DNA of 64,000 nt from Terfezia claveryi (Eukaryota > Ascomycota > Pezizomycetes > Pezizales > Pezizaceae). The notes under the pieces are model-generated. The model did not search any database, was not told the origin of the DNA, and was given only the letters and a program-made list of their open reading frames with translations. Below are positions 1-11,303 of this stretch, piece after piece (position 1 is the stretch's first letter; each line of letters opens with the position of its first letter). The stretch is taken from NCBI GenBank assembly GCA_015179025.1, contig WHUX01000130.1, forward strand, positions 62,001 to 126,000. Reading direction: 5' to 3'. The translations under genes were made by a program, and so were the position numbers.

Positions 1-831
1 TAACTATTCTCACCCACACGTCAGTACCCCACACGGGTCCGCATGGTTCCTAAAGAAGCCCTACCTGCATGAAACTCGCATAATGTCCCCACCATTGGAT
101 GATGGATGTTGTAGTAAACCACATAATTCGCCACACCCAAGCTCAGGGTCGCATTGACGGCATGAGCACATGCAATCAGCAACCAGGCCGCCCTTAGCTT
201 TGGGGGCTCCTCATCTTTCTTTGTTCGTGACTGCGCTAAGCGAGCTTGTGAAGCTGCAACGATCTCTATTAGGTACGCGACAAACAGGTGAGCGGGGATG
301 AGGAAGTAGAGAAGAGCTCCCATTCGGATGTCGCCGGCCCGTATATCGTGTTGTAGGCTGATTATAAAACCATACTGCAAGCCATGTCCACATTAGCAAG
401 GATGATCGCTCAAACCCAGGGTGGGAATGAGGCCAACCTTCATGTAGTTCTCCATTACAAGCCTGAGATTTCCCACAACTGTGAAGGGTACGTTAGCTTG
501 GTTCGAAAAAGGAGTTGGTAAGGTACAACTTACTCAAAACAAGAACCATAAGGTTTCTGAAACCCAGAAAGGAGGGAACATCGACCGCTTCATGGGAGAG
601 ACAAGATGTTCTGGGTTTGGAATGTATTGCGAAGACATGCTTATATTTCCTGTCCAGAGCTTCCTTCCTCTTTCTTTTCAATTCTTCCAGCGATGGTTCA
701 GTCTCGACAGGATTTGTTGGGGTGGCAATCGCCACAGGATTCCCGTCGGCTCGGAGGTGGGATTCTGAAGAATTGGCCTCTCCAGCTATTCCAGTCGAGC
801 TGCCCACATCTGTGCGGACTTTCGTGGCCAT
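1..831 (-). CDS. DGAT1-type diacylglycerol/sterol O-acyltransferase (MBOAT), 5' part only
   Basis: Exons on the minus strand: 831..534, 478..438, 374..65; a donor at 64 (GTAGGG) opens an intron that runs off the window, so the catalytic C-terminal half is missing here. The 216 visible residues hold a hydrophilic N-terminus, then KYKHVFAIHSKPRTSCLSH and SFLGFRNLMVLVL, spliced to IVGNLRLVMENYMK and YGFIISL. This order is typical of the DGAT1/ACAT branch of the MBOAT family, which esterifies diacylglycerol (or sterols) with acyl-CoA in the ER membrane to make storage lipid. Several membrane spans are visible (LLYFLIPAHLFVAYLIEIV and a following one). Splice phases close at each junction. The active-site His and FYxDWWN-type motif would lie outside the window, so DGAT1 versus sterol acyltransferase is not decided; DGAT1 is favoured from the FRNLMVLVL/ENYMKYG block. 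Confidence 0.85.
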
Positions 832-1591
832 TTGTTGAACCTCCTTTCAAGATTCAGGAGTTGAGACTGGAGCCGCTGGAAGCTCACAAGCTCGAGCTAC
901 CCTGGTGGAGTTGCGGTAATGGGGGAACACTGGCTTTGGGTCGGGAGGAAACAAGCGACAAGCAACGCGGGTCTCGTTGTGTAGCTTAGGAACATAGAGA
1001 AATATAAAGCAATCCATTGGAACAAATTGCTCCTCTATTGTGCTATATAATTTCTGCAGCAGGAAAAAAAAAACAACGCTGGCACTGACCAAACAATTCA
1101 GTTGAAACATGATCCGAGCTTGACATGTGATTCACCGAATATATAAACGTCCGAAACCTGAGCGGTCACATCGACTCGGATGTCCCAAGAGTGATCGACT
1201 CGAGGATATAGATTTTCCCCTCCTCGCTACGCAGGAGCTGTAGCAATCACTGAATTGGCATCAGTAGAAATTTGCTAGCAGCGATTTCCACTGCACGGGG
1301 AACTGTGTACGGAAAAGTGCACGACGCGAATAATCCAAAGTAGTAAGGGAGTCAGTCCACACAGAAAATTACCTACAGCTTGAGCCGAAAGAGCAATAAT
1401 AGTTTTGTGAGAAAAATAAAGTGAATGAGACTCCAATTCGTCTATCCTCACACAATTGATGCGAACAGTATCATAAACAAATGCGACTGCTATGTATTCA
1501 CAGTGCTTATCAAATGTCTCTAGTTCTTATGTTACAGCACAGTGCTGTCTACACAAGACGCATGATGCCCTGATCATGCCGAAATACACAT
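832..1591. other. Intergenic, between DGAT1 5' end and mS35 3' end
   Basis: About 760 bases between two minus-strand genes. It must contain the DGAT1 promoter/5'UTR and the mS35 3' end. Short ORFs here are not supported by codon pattern or family resemblance. I see no RNA gene or repeat. Confidence 0.5.
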
Positions 1592-2470
1592 TCATACATT
1601 TGAGTGGTATTCTCTACCGTTCATTTGCTGCGTCCCCATTACTGCAACCCCCATTTGCCGCATCCTCATCTCTTTCAATGCTTCCCTCTTCTTCTTCGTC
1701 ATCTGCCATTCCACTGGGAACTTTGGCTTGATTCTAAACTTTTTCTCGAAATGCCTGAAATCGAGGGGAATATCTTCAAAATCATCGGTCAGATCCTGTT
1801 ATTGATCGTGATTAGCGCCTATATATATCCCAGCATCAAGATCTCAGTTACCTTTGCTTCCACCAATAGCTTGTCCAATAGGTCGCTGAGATACCGTTTA
1901 TTCTGCGCCTGAGTCTCAAACATCTCACATGACATGTGCACAAGATCCTTTTCTGGGTTGTATCTCACCCCAGCCAATTTGATCAGCTTCCGCCGTGATA
2001 CAGGCTCAAGGCCCAAGTCCTTTGTTGTAAATTCCATCACGACCTTAGACTCGGAAGGGTGATTTTCACCCATATATGTTGTGTATCGGAAGCGCAATAT
2101 GTGTTCCTGAGTCGGGGTTTGGAACGGCTGTGCATACTCTGAAAAGAAAGACCATCAGCAATTGGCCCGCAACGCTCAGAGGAATTGACAAGAGCATACG
2201 GCCCAACAGAGGCATCTCATAGGCTGCAATCCTGGCATATTCCCTGGCCTCCCTATGCTGGTCCAGTTCTGCATGACCAGCCGAACTGATATCATCGAAC
2301 TCCCATGGCTTCTCCTCAATAGCCCCTAATGGGTCAAAACTGCTGGAAGGCTGAGCAGAGGATTGTGGAGCAGAGGAGAACGGCCGTAGTATTGGTCTAG
2401 TGACAGGCCTTCCAAAAATCGCCAGCGGTTTACACCTGCAGAGGGTCTGGGTCAGCAGTTTAGACGCCAT
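1592..2470 (-). CDS. RSM24: Mitochondrial small ribosomal subunit protein mS35 (Rsm24)
   Basis: Exons 2470..2200, 2138..1852, 1795..1592 encode 253 residues; every junction keeps frame (phase 1, then phase 0). The N-terminus (MASKLLTQTLCRCKPL, rich in R/S, few acids) looks like a mitochondrial targeting peptide. The core, LRFRYTTYMGENHPSESKVV followed by KLIKLAGVRYNPEKD and a SCEMFETQAQNKRYL segment, is characteristic of mS35/Rsm24 of fungal mitoribosomes. The C-terminus is basic (FEKKFRIKPKFPVEW) with a Met/Gln-rich tail. It is a structural protein of the 37S subunit in the matrix. A TCACGTGA palindrome lies about 130 bases upstream of the start. Confidence 0.9.
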
Positions 2471-3551
2471 CGCGCTGTTGAGCAGTTGGCGTGCGCTGAT
2501 CGACTCTCGAGCTCGAAAATTGAGGTTAGAAAGTCAAGTCTGGGCACGGGTTTAGTTCTGTCTCGGTTGTATGGGTCGTCGGAAGTCGGAGAAATGGATA
2601 TATCACGTGATTGTGGAGTTCCCTGGTTGGTGAGGATGCGCAGGGGTGTTTATAGTACCCCTCTTGAGCAGTCCTCTTGAAAATCAAATGCTTATCATTT
2701 GCAATTTCAGTCCGGTTCACTTATCAAATTTTTCAAATTGAGCCATACTATATTCTCTATCAGGCTGAGGTGTGATACTATTACGTCCAATTGCATTAGG
2801 TGGAGAAGTGAGAGCTGCCAGACTATGAGAACTGGGGGACTAGCCTTGGGTCCTAGAGGACCACAGTAGAATGCATCTTGTCCTAAAAACTCTTCTCTGG
2901 TATTCCAAAACGGGTGGTTTACCCACGAATCCCGTTGACGGCTGGTCAAGGCCTTTCACACCACCGGTAGGCTGGTAGTGGTGGTCACACCCAAACTCCT
3001 TGCCGTCAGAAACCGCACGGGATTGTGGAGCCCAGTGAAATTTGTCTGCTGTCCGAGAATCGGTTCAAGTGAGGAACAGATGATTGATTGTGTACAGGAA
3101 TTCGTGCCTACATAACATCATTCACAACAAAACTAACCGAAATCGACGCCGGAAACATTATGAGGTGCTTAGAAGGGCAAGCCCCTCCAATTACGCCAGC
3201 CAGGGCTCCACCGAGAGAGCCATGACAGCGCCAAAAGACATAACAGCCAATCTCGCTACTAGGAAATCAGGGACATGAAGGGAAAAAAAAAAGGAAATAA
3301 GCCATCAAAAGAGTGTGTATCTCCCTGCTTCATTGGTGTTGGTATCGATGATAACCTTTTTCAATACCACGACCATCATCATGGTAGCTGAGTTGGTGAA
3401 TCAGATGTGTTCTTGTCGTCCCCTTTCACCAACAGTACCAGCTTCTGCGCGGCCTCAATAACAATAGTAGATCTGATGGAAGTGCTAAACCAGAGCTATC
3501 AGCTGAAAAGTCCAGTCCAAGGTTTTTAGGCGGAGACCAGCTAGACGTACT
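2471..3551. other. Intergenic; promoter of mS35 with a TCACGTGA site
   Basis: Contains the palindrome TCACGTGA at 2603-2610, the binding core of CBF1-type bHLH factors, placed as a promoter element for mS35. The rest (2700-3550) is unannotated sequence with no coding pattern; 3283-3295 is a short A tract. Confidence 0.45.
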
Positions 3552-4087
3552 CTATCTCAAGACCACACTCAACCAATCGTGTTCCTGATGATGATGTTTT
3601 CCAGTTGCCAGGCCTTGGGCAGAGACCGCTGAATGGGCGTGTTTATTGAGCATCCCAGAATCCATTGATTTCTGGACGGAATAAGGGCTATCGAGCGCCT
3701 GGTCCTTACGTTTCATTGAGCGTGAACGCCGACCCGTTCTCCAGGCTCTGTACAGAAATTCCCTTGGTGCCCATGATATAGCTAGGGCAGTCGAGTAGGG
3801 TGGCTCCGTGAACTTCTTCCGCAGCTCATCCGTAGCATTGTCGAGTAACTGATGGCTGATAACGTCGAAATGAGAGAGCTCGTATGTTGACGCGGGAAGC
3901 ACATCTCTTGCGGCAAGCTGTTCGTTTCTTTGTTAATTACCGTTCCGAGTATGACTCCTCAGACGATATCCCTTACATAGATCAACTTGAATTGGTAAAA
4001 GGCCAAGTTCATAGCCTTCGCCACTTCTTGCTTGTCTGGAGGCTGGCCTTGAGTGCCCTTTGGACGTGGAGGTTCGTTTGGGTTCAT
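3552..4087 (-). CDS. Hypothetical protein, two or three exons
   Basis: Proposed exons 4087..3977 and 3917..3552. The 59-nt intron has a GTAAGG donor and AACAG acceptor and joins phase 0, giving a 158-residue protein starting MNPNEPPRPKGTQGQPP. The middle (QFKLIYLAARDVLPASTYEL, then HQLLDNATDELRKKFTEPPY) looks like genuine helical coding sequence, followed by a basic patch (RAWRTGRRSRSMKRK). A further in-frame intron of 81 nt (donor GTAAGG at 3709, acceptor CAG at 3629-3631) may remove the low-quality segment between the basic patch and the C-terminus; both versions are open. I do not recognise the family. Support is the frame continuity through splice sites and an upstream stop that fixes the start. 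Confidence 0.5.
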
Positions 4088-5858
4088 ACCGAAAAACAGG
4101 AGGTTCTCGCAAGATGTTTAGAGAAGGTCGAAGTTTGCAGAAAGTTGTCGCTCCACAAGAGCTAAAAGTGTCGGTCCTCTTCTGGGGATGTACAGCCAAT
4201 TGAAGCAGGGCAAAGGAGAACTAGAAGAATGTCTGAAGCTGACTGAAGCATCCATCCCTGTTGGAAGTCTGCCTTCTCCAGTCACTGGTCCAGTTACTAC
4301 ACAAGAGTGTGTTGCCAATTGGGAATTGGACTGTTATTGCCGGAGAAGCTGTTTAGAGAGTGGTTTTGCAGATGCTTGTGGGGGGTTGCGTTGGGCAGTC
4401 CCTGCATAACTCTGGGGTAGCCAAGCCAAGCCAGCTTCAATTGCAATACAAGGGTAATGGTTGCTTGGGATTGGGAGACTAAGGATACCCACGAAACGCA
4501 TGCGCTCTGCAGTGGAGTGCACCCAGCTGCACTGCAGTCTTCCTAGCTATGTAGGCCATGAGCGTGTGATCTGGTCGAGATCTGGGGAATGCTCGCCGCC
4601 GAATGTAAAGCAGAAGTCCGATGAGGGCAGGACGGGCGGCCGACGTGGAGGAGACTCCCAGAGCTGTCTTCTATTCTCGAAATGGTCAAGCTCAGGCGTA
4701 TCTGTATGCATTGAGCGATGAAGATCGTAAACCTGGCATATAATTAGTTTTCCCGGATACAACGTCCACGTCGAACAAAGCCCACGCCAAACAGCTGCAT
4801 TGCGCATGGTGGGCCCTGCATTTGTCATTTGCATGTAGGCCTAGTATGGAATGTATTGCTAAAGCTTGGCAAGAACGTGACCCCCCCCGCCCCCCACATC
4901 CGCGAACTAGCGACTGAGTACAGTGTTATCCACGTCGTCCTGTCGGTTGTTTCACCAGAAGGATGTTGCTCGGCTTTAATCCGTGGAAAGTCCTCCCAGG
5001 CCATCCAGAGATCTCCCATTAAATATTTCGGTAAGTGACATCCGCGTGGTTTGAAAACTTGGTCAGCTAGATACAGATGTGGGGCACGACACGCGTGATC
5101 GAACAGTTCGTTGATCAACAATCCCATAACATTCCTGTCAATTCAATTGCTAGAAGCACAATGGCCTGATTGGATTTTTTGTAGGTTTTATGTCATGAAT
5201 CTTTTCCAATCCGTGGCTAGTAGACATTAGTGGCCGGGGAATACGTAGGGCTCGAGCCTACGGAGTACATACGCGGACATCGGCGAGTAACACAAGAGGG
5301 CTAGTCTGAATTTCGCCTCACTGTGCCATCCCGAGGTTCAGGGTAACGGCATTAAGTTGCGCAATCCTAGGTCTGGTGACACTCTTGGCGCTCTATGCGT
5401 ATCTCTTGACCACCCGTTCGGATCAACCCGACAAGCGACTCAGGTACAGATCGATCGATCTCGTCGTCTAGTCTATCTATCCGCTTTTGAGGCCACCGTT
5501 TCTCCCAATTGTCTTTCGCCATAGTTTGGTTCGGGTAGCCACACAGCAGCAGGGATATCCCTTTTAGCCATCCTTGGGGCTCCCCGGCAGATCTACGAGC
5601 GCGGTGTTTAAAAAAGTTGACCACACACACCAAAGTTCTGTGTTCTACGCCGAATTTTACCCTTTACCAGGATCTTGATTTGCATGTGCCCGCAGGCCTC
5701 CTGAATTTTCTAAATGACGAGTGACTCATTGGAAGCTGCACATAAGTAGAAGCTGGGGTGCATGTGTTAGTGATGGCTCTCTTGCCAGAGAAACGCTGCT
5801 AAACTATTAGGTTACATATTGGTGTTGAAGAAACACGCGTAATCACTGATTGAGACCA
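4088..5858. other. Intergenic, no gene seen
   Basis: About 1.8 kb between divergently oriented genes. Many short overlapping ORFs on both strands carry no recognisable domains. An imperfect palindrome centred on GGCTCGAGCC sits at 5244-5262, and one copy of the dispersed 10-mer (as TTCAGGGTAA) is at 5337-5346. Confidence 0.5.
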
Positions 5859-7621
5859 ATGGCTGAACTACCTGCTGGCCAGGTGCATGATGATTTCACT
5901 ACTTGGGCAAGGCAAAATGGTATTACCATTCAAAAAGTGAAAGTGTCAGCCATCCCGAATGCTGGTATTGGTATTGTGGCGACTGAAGACATTAAGGTAC
6001 TGTACATATACACACGATCAGCATTCTAATTGGCCATATCTCGCAATTAGTCTGGTTGGCACTTGACTATCTCGGAATGGGGGCTCCCTCAGCGAGTCTG
6101 GCAGGGACTACCGTCTGCTACGACACACATGTCGATGCCATTCTGTAATCTTGCTCTCCACTTGATAACCCAATTGCGATTGTTTTCTATGACGTTGTAT
6201 GAATTAGTGCTAATATTGATATTTAGGCGGGGGAGACCCTTGTTTTCACGCCTTCCTCGTCTTTACTAACAAGGGAGGTTGCTGCCGCCTCAGTCTCAAC
6301 TTTTCCAATGAGGACTGATGAAAATGGCAGAGAGCGAGGGTTACATGCGCTGAGGACGCATGCCTTAATAGCTATTGTACTAGCAACAAAATCATACAAA
6401 GAACAAAAATCATGGCAGGATGTTTGGCCCAATTACAACAGCTTCAAAGAATTTATGCCACTACTATGGCTGCAGGAGACGCAACAGTTGTTGACGCCTA
6501 GTGCGATATGTATGTCTATCCTCGAGTAGGCTTTCTCTAGATATAATGGTCTGTGTTGGATTGGCATGGCTAATGGGTGGCTCATTCGTGATAGCTCACG
6601 TGAATCGACAACGAGAGAAGCTCGAGACAGACTTTAATTTAGTGAGGGGTTTGGGGTTTGAAGTCACAAAAGAAGGCTTTGAACATGCATGGATAATTGG
6701 TATGTGCTCTCATGACCGTTTTCTTCAAGCCTCAGTCGTCTTTGCAGGCTAACTACTGCGGATATATTTGGATTGTAGTCAATACTCGTACCTTATTCTA
6801 TAAGCCAGCGTCATATAAGGATGCATTGAGAGAAGATTGCATGTGTTTATGTCCGTTCATAGACTACTTCAATCACTCAGACGAAGGGGTGGGTCATATC
6901 CATTATTAGCTTGTCAATATTTCTACCTGAAGCCCTTAACTAACACGGTTCCTCTCTATCAATCACAGTGCAAAGTGGAATTATCTCCCAAGGGATTCAA
7001 TGTGATCAGTGATCGGGAATACAGAGCTGGCGATCAAGTTTTCGTGAGCTATGGGCCTCATAATAATGACTTCCTGCTTTGTGAATGTAAGATTCCAAGC
7101 GCTCTATGAGGCAACTCTTTGCACGGAATTCTAACCGAAATCTTGGAATAGATGGCTTTATTCTCGACAATAACAAATACGATGATGTGAACATTGACAG
7201 CTTCATCTTTCCCCGCCTCAATCAAGTCCAAAAATCCCACCTCGAAGGCCGCGATTTCCTTGGTGATTATAATCTTGATAAAACGGGATTTTGTTTCCGT
7301 TCACAAGTTGCCCTTCGCATGTCACTTCTGAATTTGAGATCAGGCAATGCTGCTGATAAACTCAATTGGCTTCAGATGTACATCGCTGGAGTGTATGACG
7401 GTTCTAGGGAAGAACATTTCGTGCAGGAAACGGAGAAACATATATGTGGCGAGATGATTGACAGAGCCTCTGACGTAACCAAAGAGTTGAAAAGGTTGGA
7501 GGGGTTGGACAGGGGGCCATCAAGGAGTAACACTCTTGTCATGCTAAGGAAGAGGTGGGCACAGGTGTTGGATATCATACGTGAGTTGGGGGTAAACATG
7601 GGCTGGGCTGGAAGGGAGTAA
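5859..7621 (+). CDS. SET-domain protein lysine methyltransferase (Rubisco-LSMT/SETD6/RKM-like)
   Basis: Exons 5859..5996, 6227..6509, 6595..6699, 6779..6888, 6969..7086, 7152..7621 encode 407 residues; all phases agree. The split SET domain begins with IPNAGIGIVATEDIKAGETL (residues about 31-50), has a helical insert, and closes with CPFIDYFNHSDEG (the NHS cofactor-binding motif) and FVSYGPHNNDFLLCEYGF, the conserved Tyr-containing end of this subfamily. The C-terminal third (NLDKTGFCFRSQVALRMSLL and a helical region) matches the Rubisco-LSMT substrate-binding domain. Members methylate lysines of ribosomal proteins or other non-histone substrates; the substrate here cannot be told. The first intron is 230 nt, longer than the others. 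Confidence 0.85.
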
Positions 7622-8170
7622 GGGTAGCGGGGAAGAGTAATACAGGGAGTCAGAGCAGTCATCTGTTGATACTGCCCCGGTTTATGGGCATGCACAGGGA
7701 AATTTATAGCAACGATCTCATACTTAGCAGCAATTTGTACAATATATATACACACTCAATATTCGGCATTTCCTACAGCCAAACCACTTGTCTATCTTCA
7801 TTATATATAACTTCGTGGGAATTCAAAAGCTAAAAGTCTATCGATATCGATGTGAGGGTTTGCATCTTAAAGACAGAGTGACTATGGCACGGCACATCCC
7901 GCATATTCAAGTGCCAGATCATGATGTGTAGACCCATATTGGTTATGCTGTTGGATACGAGATAAACTGGTTCAAATACCGTAATAAAAAGATAAAGAGA
8001 TCCCTGCAGCTGTCCCGTTGCCGAGCCGCACTAACCCCGGAAGTCGCGAAATAGTCTGGTTGGCACTTTACGACTCACAACCTCACCTCGCAACCTGAAC
8101 GCCACTCCACTGCCTGTCACAACAAAAGCAACACCACCATTAATTCCCCCCTCCCATCTCCACTCTTACC
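7622..8170. other. Intergenic, no gene seen
   Basis: About 550 bases between two plus-strand genes, holding the 3' end of the SET gene and promoter/5'UTR of the next. The last 60 bases before 8171 are pyrimidine-rich (CT-rich leader). Confidence 0.4.
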
Positions 8171-8894
8171 ATGGCCTCCTCTGTTCCAACCAAAGCCGGC
8201 AAGGCTCTCTTGACCAAGGGTGCTAAGCGGGACCCTGAGCTCTACGTATGTATTTTCACCGCATCCACGGGACGGTGTTTTGCGTGGATCGCTGACGTGG
8301 GCACAGGCTCTTCTGGGTGTTATGTGCGGTATCTTTGGAGTTGCTGGCTACTACTTAGGTACAGACGCCTGTTCCTAGCAAATCTGTTTCAGGGGGACGT
8401 ATACGGGATTGGATTGGAGAGAAGAAACCGGAGGTCTCCCAATTCAGAAAGAGAGGAGGAGATAGCTCCTGCGACCTATGTGGTAGCCATTTTATTATGG
8501 CGGGTCCAAACATAGCTCAACCTCCAGGTTCTAATATCCGCTCTGTACCCTTTCCCTCTAGGCCGAAACCCAACCGCCCCCATCAGCGAGCAAAAAGTTG
8601 CCATCGCCAGCTCACCCTGGAGCGACGGTGCGAAACCCGATTCCACTGCTAAGTGAGGACCCCACCGTCCACTCTTTCTTCTTAACGGCAGTTTCGCGAT
8701 CCAAGAAAGCCCAATTCCTATCGATTACCTTCACTAATGCCCACATTCTCAGGTACCAATACCACCCCAACGCCGACCCCCGTAACCCCCCCAAGGATGC
8801 CCCCAGTGCCCTTCACTCCGTCGTCATCCCGAACGTCAATCTCCCAAAGGAGCTACATGAGAAGTACAATAAGTGGGGCAAGGAGGGATTCTAA
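8171..8894 (+). CDS. Small single-span membrane protein, probably mitochondrial
   Basis: Exons 8171..8245, 8307..8358, 8562..8652, 8753..8894 encode 119 residues with consistent phases. Residues 1-25 are basic (MASSVPTKAGKALLTKGAKR). Residues 26-43 form one Gly-rich hydrophobic span (ALLGVMCGIFGVAGYYLG). The remainder is hydrophilic and ends KELHEKYNKWGKEGF. The layout (short basic N-terminus, one span, charged soluble tail) resembles small accessory proteins of the mitochondrial inner membrane. I believe similar proteins occur widely in Pezizomycotina, but I cannot name the family with certainty. The four-exon structure reads cleanly and the gene is preceded by a CT-rich leader. Confidence 0.75.
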
Positions 8895-11303
8895 GCTACA
8901 TGCCCACCCACATAGTATGGAAATGGCATGCTAGCATTGACAAAATAGGCTTGTACCTGTATACTAAGAGATTAGTGAGGTGAGGAAGAAGTGGTTCAAA
9001 ATATGTAGCTTTTGGGTAGATAGAGAGGAATTTTTTATTTTTTTATTCAAATTCCTAGTGTGAATCGTAGTGAGGAATCGATGAGTGCATCTTGTTGAGA
9101 ATCCCTTAATCTGAGCTTCGCACCAAGCTCACAGGGCAGGGTGCAACTTCATTGATATAGGTCTGCAAATTATGTTGCGAAAAAGACTCATAATAATGAT
9201 GAAATTAAGTTGATGACGTTTGGGAACCTATAGCGATATCGATTATGTTCTATCAATGAATAAGTAGTTTGGAGGTATCGTATACGACTATATTGTACGC
9301 TGGAAATATTGTTGCCTATATACGCCATTAGTCTCCGCATTCACACCAAAACTGCCTCATTTCACAGAGATTGTCAAACTTTGCCACAACCATAGAATCA
9401 TCAATTGCAAGCATTACCTATTGTCTTTCACTAGCTACAATTTCAGCTCTGGTATCTCCCTAGGATCCTGTGACAGTGAACAAACATACAAAATTGGTAT
9501 ATGATGACAACTATGACATCACGGCCAAAACCACTTGCATATAACTTCCCCAGGTTCATATTCGAGTGAGACGGCACTAACCAGTAACCCTGATCTTTCA
9601 CTATTGCCCCACAGACACAAAGCTAGGTCAGCAGTACAAGATTACAATAATTTTTTGTTAGAAAACTAACTTTTTCTTTCAAACCCTTTTTTTATATTTA
9701 TATAAATATATTTAAGGAATAAATAATTAATTTATATATATATAAATTGATAAAACGACTTTTTTTTCTTTCAGGAATTTTTTTTATTTCGTCACTATTG
9801 GTCGTCCCTCTCTCTTTTGTATCCAGACTAAATAGCCCAGCGCGGTGTAATTATAGAATGCCGGTAAATCCTTGGCGCGCCCAATTGCGCCCTCAATTCC
9901 CTGTCAGTGATTTTCTAGAACCAACAAACAGGGCGGAATATGAGACAAGTTAGTTCTCTAACGATGTCCCTCAAGCAGTTCATACCAGCAACGGTGAAAA
10001 TCACGGGGATAGTGGGTGGAATACCATTATCACATGCGTCCACGGCACAACCCGGAGCACCTTCCCTGACACTCCTCTGCGGCATAACCTGCGGCACAGC
10101 TATTATTGGGAACGGCTCTCTATTATAAGTTAAGTTTCACAAGGTAGGAATACCCTGTTACAAAGTCTGTCCTGTTGATAAAAGCCATTGCCGCCTGGGC
10201 GACCATTGCAAGCTCAGGCGTGAGAGGCGTGGCGCCCCAGCCGGTCATTGTGAGGGGTGGCATTACCCACCCCTCCGGGACACCATGGTCGAATAACTCC
10301 AACTCCAGGCGGACAATTACTGTGACTTCCGGAAATAGGGTTTGTTGTAATACTGAAGTAGCGGAAAATACTGCTCGTTGTCGGTAGCAGTCGCCGCCGG
10401 ACCCCCTGCTTGATACATCTCTCCTTGACCTCTCCTCCGCGGATGCGGTGCGTCAGCTCACATCACTGGTGGTATGTGATGCTAGACAGGTGACAGGAAA
10501 TTTTACAACAGTGGACAGTCAGTTCAACATCTTGTTTGACATATCACAACTTCAGCTTCAACATTACACACATTAACATATTGTTGGGGTGAAGAGTGTC
10601 GTTACGGATTATCTGAGCCTGGAGGAAGGAGTTAAGGTTGGTGAGGGTGATAAGGGTTCAGCAGTTCAGCATATGGGTTGGAAGCACCTTTGAAACCCAG
10701 TAGGGGAGGTATTGGAGCTTGAGGTCTCACGGTGAGGGTTGAGGGGCATAGGTGAGGAGGATTTTTGTTGACTCAATGAGAGCCTGAGGTTAGTGATTTT
10801 GGCATTTTGCTGATTTGACCTGGGTATAGCTTTTCATAATGTATCTACAGTGATTTTGCAGGGATTCATCCTATGATGCACGATGCAAAATGTGTCCTCG
10901 GCACACCAATATAGAAATATAAAATATCATGGCAATAAATTCATAATGAGCTGGTTGTTATCCGTACTTGCCAAAGTGGATATTCCGGTGAATTTGTTTG
11001 TTACCCTGATCTCCCTATCACATGACAGAGCAGTACCACTAGCGCAGGGTTGCAACGGTCAGCACCCCCTGACCCTTCACAACCCCCAATCACAAAACGA
11101 TTTGAAGGTTGTTGATGCTATTTTTCAGCAACGGGCTCTACCAGGGCCATCTCGTTGCCGCCCTCTAGCTATTCGCTTGCCGTACAACATAGGGGGGTGT
11201 TTCCGATTCGCTACCTTGGTTTCATCGCGCTTTTTCGCTGGTCGCCACTTACCGTCATCGACAAGACGTTCGTTTACTAATAATTTTGTTTGTTGTTTAG
11301 AGT
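8895..11303. other. Intergenic 2.4 kb with an AT-rich island and a hairpin
   Basis: No gene recognised. An AT island lies at about 9645-9765 (long T, A and TA runs, e.g. TTTATATATATATAAATTG). A perfect 9-bp inverted repeat, GAGGGGTGG at 10252-10260 and CCACCCCTC at 10267-10275, is separated by CATTAC. ORFs at 9940-10387 and 10883-11326 show no domain. The last few hundred bases should hold the ERF2 promoter and leader. Confidence 0.45.

Noticed and set aside
6048..8069. A shared string TAGTCTGGTTGGCACTT at 6048 and 8052
   Set aside because: One 17-base match in 64 kb is near chance expectation and has no repeat structure around it.
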